Shown: positions 23,082 through 26,120 of the stretch, one piece after another
How the letters are laid out: every line of letters begins with the position of its first letter
How positions within the stretch are numbered: position 1 is the stretch's first letter
Position numbers and translations under genes: made by a program
The notes under the pieces: generated by a model
The model's input: only the letters and a program-made list of their open reading frames with translations
Told to the model about the DNA's origin: nothing
Databases searched by the model: none
Source: a virus
DNA: 26,120 nucleotides
Direction: 5' to 3' (one strand)
Virus record (IMG/VR): IMGVR_UViG_3300028298_000028
Span: 1 to 26,120 of that record

Positions 23082-24193
23082 AACGTAACCTTATAACTCG
23101 CCAATGCAGTTTTATAAGTAATTTCTTTCTGTGCATTGGAACCGCCACAGTTATTTGTGGCTTCGTATCCCTCGCCTACGCTGGCCGGATGCAGGATTTG
23201 CTCATGGCAAGCAGGGCAAGCATGGTAGAGGCAACTGGAACACCGGTTGCCAAATTCAAGTATCCGCAATGGTCTACGGCATCAATGTCGGCTTCCAACG
23301 CTCCTGCGCCAGCAATGGTTTACGCCAGTTCAGTATATAGCTCCAGTTATTTGCCTTGGTACGCTTTCGATGCGTCGTTATTTGAAGCTTATACAGGATT
23401 AAGGTGGGCTTCCGAAGTCGGATCGCCGCCGGAATGGATTTTGTACGACTGTGGTTCTGGCAATAGCAATGTTGCCAAGACCCTCGTAATTAACAATCCG
23501 AGATTTGGAAATAATGATACTTTTATTTTTCAGGGTAGTAATGATTCAACTAACTGGACGAACCTCGCAGCGACGAATACGCTTGCGAATTATTCTGTTC
23601 ATTATTTTTACAACAGTTATGCAACTACCAACTTTGACTATTACAGATATTTTCGAGTTAACTTTACGGTTATGCCCGACACTTTGGTATCCGTCTGTTT
23701 TATGAAGATAACCTCGGCAGTTCAAATCAGGCCATCAATGACATCCTTTAACACGCCAGCTCCCTATGTTGTGACGCAGAGTTCGTTAAGCGCTAACGGA
23801 ACGAATCAGGGCGGCCATTGCGCCTTTGACAACTACGAACTGGATGATGTCAATTATTATCACAGGTGGATTGCCACAAACGAGTTCCCCGCATGGGTAA
23901 AGATAGACATGGGCAGTAACGTGCTTGTTAATGGCTTCGGAATTGATGCGGCAAATGGATGTCCAAGTAATTTCATAATATCTGCGTCCATCAACGACTC
24001 CGACTATACAACCTTGGTCACAACTAACCTCGCTAATTCGCAGTATGCCATGCCCGGATGCACTTTATACCAAGACATTGTAACGACGAGCACGACTGCG
24101 TATCGGTTTTACAAATTTACCGCAACCGATACATGGACAGGTGCGGCGGCAGAACTCTGGGAAATACTACTTTGGCAGTATGAGGTTGAATAA
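23078..24193 (+). CDS. Exported protein with two discoidin (F5/8C)-like domains
   Basis: A 371-aa protein starting in an ATGA overlap. A hydrophobic segment (FFLCIGTATVICGFVSLAYA, about residues 16-35) after a basic start is a signal peptide with cleavage probably after AYA. Two discoidin-like units follow: the first (about 60-210) has YSSSYLPWYAFDAS, WASEVGSPPEWILYDCG and FIFQGSNDSTNWTNL; the second (about 225-368) has HCAFDNYELDD, FPAWVKIDMGSN and a matching ending. Such domains bind carbohydrate or lipid head groups. It could be a host-surface binding protein on the virion or on the infected cell. Base composition is AT-richer than the head genes. Confidence 0.78.
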   Translation: MKRNLITRQCSFISNFFLCIGTATVICGFVSLAYAGRMQDLLMASRASMVEATGTPVAKFKYPQWSTASMSASNAPAPAMVYASSVYSSSYLPWYAFDASLFEAYTGLRWASEVGSPPEWILYDCGSGNSNVAKTLVINNPRFGNNDTFIFQGSNDSTNWTNLAATNTLANYSVHYFYNSYATTNFDYYRYFRVNFTVMPDTLVSVCFMKITSAVQIRPSMTSFNTPAPYVVTQSSLSANGTNQGGHCAFDNYELDDVNYYHRWIATNEFPAWVKIDMGSNVLVNGFGIDAANGCPSNFIISASINDSDYTTLVTTNLANSQYAMPGCTLYQDIVTTSTTAYRFYKFTATDTWTGAAAELWEILLWQYEVE

Positions 24194-24202
24194 AGGAGCA
24201 AA

Positions 24203-24787
24203 ATGAAAACACGTCATCTATGCGATGAAGAACGTGAAGAAATAGCGGTGGGCAAAATCACTTGCCTGATCGTTCTAGCAGTTTTCGTACTTTCCTTTTT
24301 CGTATGGGGGTGCAAGACGCCTGACCTGCCGGACATTGACATACCCGACATCATCACGCCAACGACGACGACAACTACGTTGCCACCTGTAACGACAACC
24401 ACCCAGCCGCCTGAAGTCGAAGATAGCGACGAGAATAACATTGTCCCTGAACAACAGTATCCACCGCGTTTTGACACCATAGGCGCAACAGAATTACAGT
24501 TCAAAGGCGGTCTGAAATACAATGCCGAAAACTCACGCAAGAAGCTGAAAATCATCTGGCCGTCAAAGTACATTAACAAAATAGCTTGGTGTGTAGCATT
24601 TGGCGATGGGTATCAGGAAGTAATTAAGCGAGCGTTCCCGAATGAAGGCGGCCCACGCGCAAGGTTTTATGGTAGTCTGATTTCCAAATTACCACAGGAA
24701 ATAATTTGCAGGGCGCATATCGTGGAAGATGGAGTAGCAAAGGATATATGGGTGCGGATACCGGACACAAAGAGGACATGGCAATGA
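24203..24787 (+). CDS. Lipoprotein with Thr/Pro-rich linker, 194 aa
   Basis: GGAG lies 5 bases before ATG. After an 18-residue charged start, a hydrophobic segment ends LSFFVWGC, with Cys37 as a likely lipidation site (Trp at -2 is unusual). Residues 41-70 are Asp/Ile then Thr/Pro-rich (ITPTTTTTTLPPVTTTTQPP), a spacer typical of envelope lipoproteins. The C-terminal domain (about 90-194, IKRAFPNEGGPRARFYGSL) is unknown. It could be a surface-exclusion protein, an outer spanin or a host-modifying lipoprotein. The stop overlaps the next gene as ATGA. Confidence 0.7.
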   Translation: MKTRHLCDEEREEIAVGKITCLIVLAVFVLSFFVWGCKTPDLPDIDIPDIITPTTTTTTLPPVTTTTQPPEVEDSDENNIVPEQQYPPRFDTIGATELQFKGGLKYNAENSRKKLKIIWPSKYINKIAWCVAFGDGYQEVIKRAFPNEGGPRARFYGSLISKLPQEIICRAHIVEDGVAKDIWVRIPDTKRTWQ

Positions 24788-24915
24788 CCATCGAAAGCGG
24801 CACATTTATGTCAGGCGTGATTAACGCCTTTGTGTTTGTCTGCGCTTTGGGCGTAGTTGTTTTTGGGTTACTGATTGTTGTTCCATTTCTGGCATTGCGT
24901 AGGGATATAAAATGA
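24784..24915 (+). CDS. Single-span membrane protein, 43 aa
   Basis: Starts in an ATGA overlap with the lipoprotein. The sequence has a short N-terminal part, one long hydrophobic helix (VINAFVFVCALGVVVFGLLI) and a basic tail (ALRRDIK). Size and shape resemble small phage membrane proteins such as holin-like or exclusion proteins, but no family is recognised. Its stop overlaps the methyltransferase start as ATGA. Confidence 0.65.
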   Translation: MTIESGTFMSGVINAFVFVCALGVVVFGLLIVVPFLALRRDIK

Positions 24916-25739
24916 GCAACTTCTTTGAGAAACAAGCAATAGAAAGACTGGGGAGAAAATACAACCACTTTTCGTTTAAGACATTTCTGGCTACACTCAA
25001 AAAGACCAAGCTCTACGAAATGGACGATCCGAACAAACAAGTAGGCATCACTGAAAAACTGTGGTGGGAGAAGTATGTCGGCAAGGTAACGAATAAGGAC
25101 GTGCTTGAAGTAGGGTGTGGTGTTAATTATATTGTCCCTTACTGGTTACATACCAAGAACAGGGTAACTGCTTTCGATCCTTGCGCCGAATCCATTTCTC
25201 TCCTTACCCAAATTCTGAAGAAGCTCGGTCTGCTTAAAAGCAAACTACGTCTCTTTACGGGAGACATCAGCCTCCTAGTAGACGCCAAGACGTTTGACAT
25301 CATCAACGTCAACAATGTCCTGCATCACGTCAAAGACAAACCCAGCCTGCTCAAAGCGTTACATGGGTTGCTCGATGATGACGGACTATTGTTGCTTGTG
25401 GAACCTAACTATTATTACCCACCACGCTGGATAATTGAAACTGACTTCATGGAGAAATTTAACTTCGTCAAGGCATGGTTCGTAAAGCATAACCTTATTG
25501 AGCAGGGAGAGAAAGCGATTGTCTTCAGCGAGTTGAATCGGATGATTGCTGGTGCTGGGTTTGTAATTAAAGTAAACAGGAAAGACTCTAACTACCTTGG
25601 CTATGCGATTACCTACTTCCTGAAACCAAACAGTTTCTTGGCAAATGTTCTGTATGCTATTGATCAGAGGATATTGAAATATATTTTGCCGTCAAAGTTT
25701 GCGCCTTTTGAATATTTGATACTGGAGAAAAGAAAATGA
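24912..25739 (+). CDS. Class I SAM-dependent methyltransferase
   Basis: A 275-aa protein in an ATGA overlap. Motif I is VLEVGCG (residues 64-70), followed by an acidic ribose-binding position AFDP (87-90), FDIINVNNVLHHV (128-140) and GLLLLVEPN (158-166). This is the Methyltransf_11/UbiE-like fold for small molecules, lipids or sugars; no DNA-methylase motif (DPPY, NPPY or PC) is seen. The C-terminal region (LGYAITYFLKPNSFLANVLY) is hydrophobic, suggesting membrane association. Next to surface-type genes, it could modify a host envelope lipid or glycan. Confidence 0.85.
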   Translation: MSNFFEKQAIERLGRKYNHFSFKTFLATLKKTKLYEMDDPNKQVGITEKLWWEKYVGKVTNKDVLEVGCGVNYIVPYWLHTKNRVTAFDPCAESISLLTQILKKLGLLKSKLRLFTGDISLLVDAKTFDIINVNNVLHHVKDKPSLLKALHGLLDDDGLLLLVEPNYYYPPRWIIETDFMEKFNFVKAWFVKHNLIEQGEKAIVFSELNRMIAGAGFVIKVNRKDSNYLGYAITYFLKPNSFLANVLYAIDQRILKYILPSKFAPFEYLILEKRK

Positions 25740-26120
25740 TGCGTAAACTTGCACAAGCTATATGCTCAAATGCCTTACTCAAAATGCAGATTGCGCTGTC
25801 ATTGGTTATGGCTTTCTTCCTGACCGCCGCTGGATACCGCACCTTCCGGCAAGACCATTGCGAGATATGCGGCGAGAGCAGGTTCTATGTCCGGCTGGCA
25901 GTACACCATATCGTTATGCAGAGCGTTGACAAGCGGCTACGTGACGTCAGAAAGAACTGCGTTACCTTGTGCGATCCCCTGATCTGCCGGAAAAATGGTT
26001 GCCATTGGCTTGCGGGGCATGGTGGTAAGTCATGGTCATTTGATAATTCAGCCGTAGTGTGTCGGATTTTCGGGGTGACGACGAACGAGATTTACGAGGC
26101 GTACTGGAAGGAATGCGAGA
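25736..26120 (+). CDS. HNH-like protein with N-terminal membrane segment (partial)
   Basis: An open frame from ATG 25736 (ATGA overlap with the methyltransferase) runs off the right edge after 128 codons. A hydrophobic stretch (MQIALSLVMAFFLTAAG, residues 17-33) is followed by CEICGE, LAVHHIVMQS, NCVTLCDPLICRKNGCHW and LAGHGG, the order of an HNH nuclease with a zinc knuckle. A membrane-anchored HNH is unusual. The upstream hydrophobic part lacks alternative starts with good ribosome sites, so it seems to belong to the protein. The end is missing. Confidence 0.7.
   Translation, partial: MMRKLAQAICSNALLKMQIALSLVMAFFLTAAGYRTFRQDHCEICGESRFYVRLAVHHIVMQSVDKRLRDVRKNCVTLCDPLICRKNGCHWLAGHGGKSWSFDNSAVVCRIFGVTTNEIYEAYWKECE

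Noticed and set aside
1-26120. tRNA, rRNA, integrase, attachment sites and insertion sequences
   Set aside because: Looked for cloverleaf features, recombinase motifs and terminal inverted repeats by eye; none was convincing.

Overview
The window is a segment of a tailed double-stranded DNA phage (or prophage) genome. The evidence is an ordered packaging and head block: RusA resolvase, small and large terminase, capsid staple, portal, scaffold, N4-gp56-type major capsid protein, decoration-like proteins and head-tail adaptors, followed by a large fibre. No integrase, repressor, tRNA or bacterial housekeeping gene is visible, so virulent versus temperate cannot be decided. The host is probably a diderm bacterium, because several phage proteins carry Sec-type signal peptides or a lipobox. 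The Asn/Thr-rich fibre sequences (many TN and GTN pairs) recall proteins of the PVC superphylum, for example Kiritimatiellota; this host guess is an inference only. TAA, TAG and TGA all serve as stops, so the standard bacterial code applies.

Layout. (1) 1-2535, minus strand: a transcription unit led by a strong sigma70-like promoter (2507-2535), then two uncertain small ORFs, a MoxR-type AAA+ ATPase with an unusual P-loop, a 67-aa charged protein and a DUF3150-like protein that runs off the window. (2) 2645-4406, plus strand: small proteins, a hairpin plus AGAGC-repeat region, an HNH nuclease and a RusA resolvase. (3) 4409-6587: a sigma70-like promoter, a 22-aa membrane peptide, TerS and TerL, all overlapping. 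(4) 6591-9198: nine small genes of unknown function, some Cys-rich, often joined by ATGA or GTGA overlaps. (5) 9383-19996: capsid staple, portal, an exported fibre-like protein, a repeat protein, scaffold, a Com-like zinc finger, major capsid protein, two pairs of tandem paralogues and adaptor proteins. (6) 20008-26120: a long fibre with a signal peptide, an exported protein with two discoidin-like domains, a Thr/Pro-rich lipoprotein, a 43-aa membrane protein, a SAM methyltransferase and a membrane-anchored HNH protein (partial).

How it works together. TerS and TerL package DNA through the portal into a capsid built from the N4-gp56-like protein on the scaffold. RusA and the HNH protein probably resolve or cut branched DNA during packaging. 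The 237-aa pair probably decorates the head. The last block looks like a cell-surface or host-interaction module whose genes mostly overlap by four bases. The most unusual features are phage structural-type proteins with export signals, a Com-like RNA-binding zinc finger directly before the capsid gene, a MoxR ATPase whose P-loop has Ala in place of the last Gly, and a probable exchanged cassette inside the fibre gene. All family names come from recognised motifs, not database searches.
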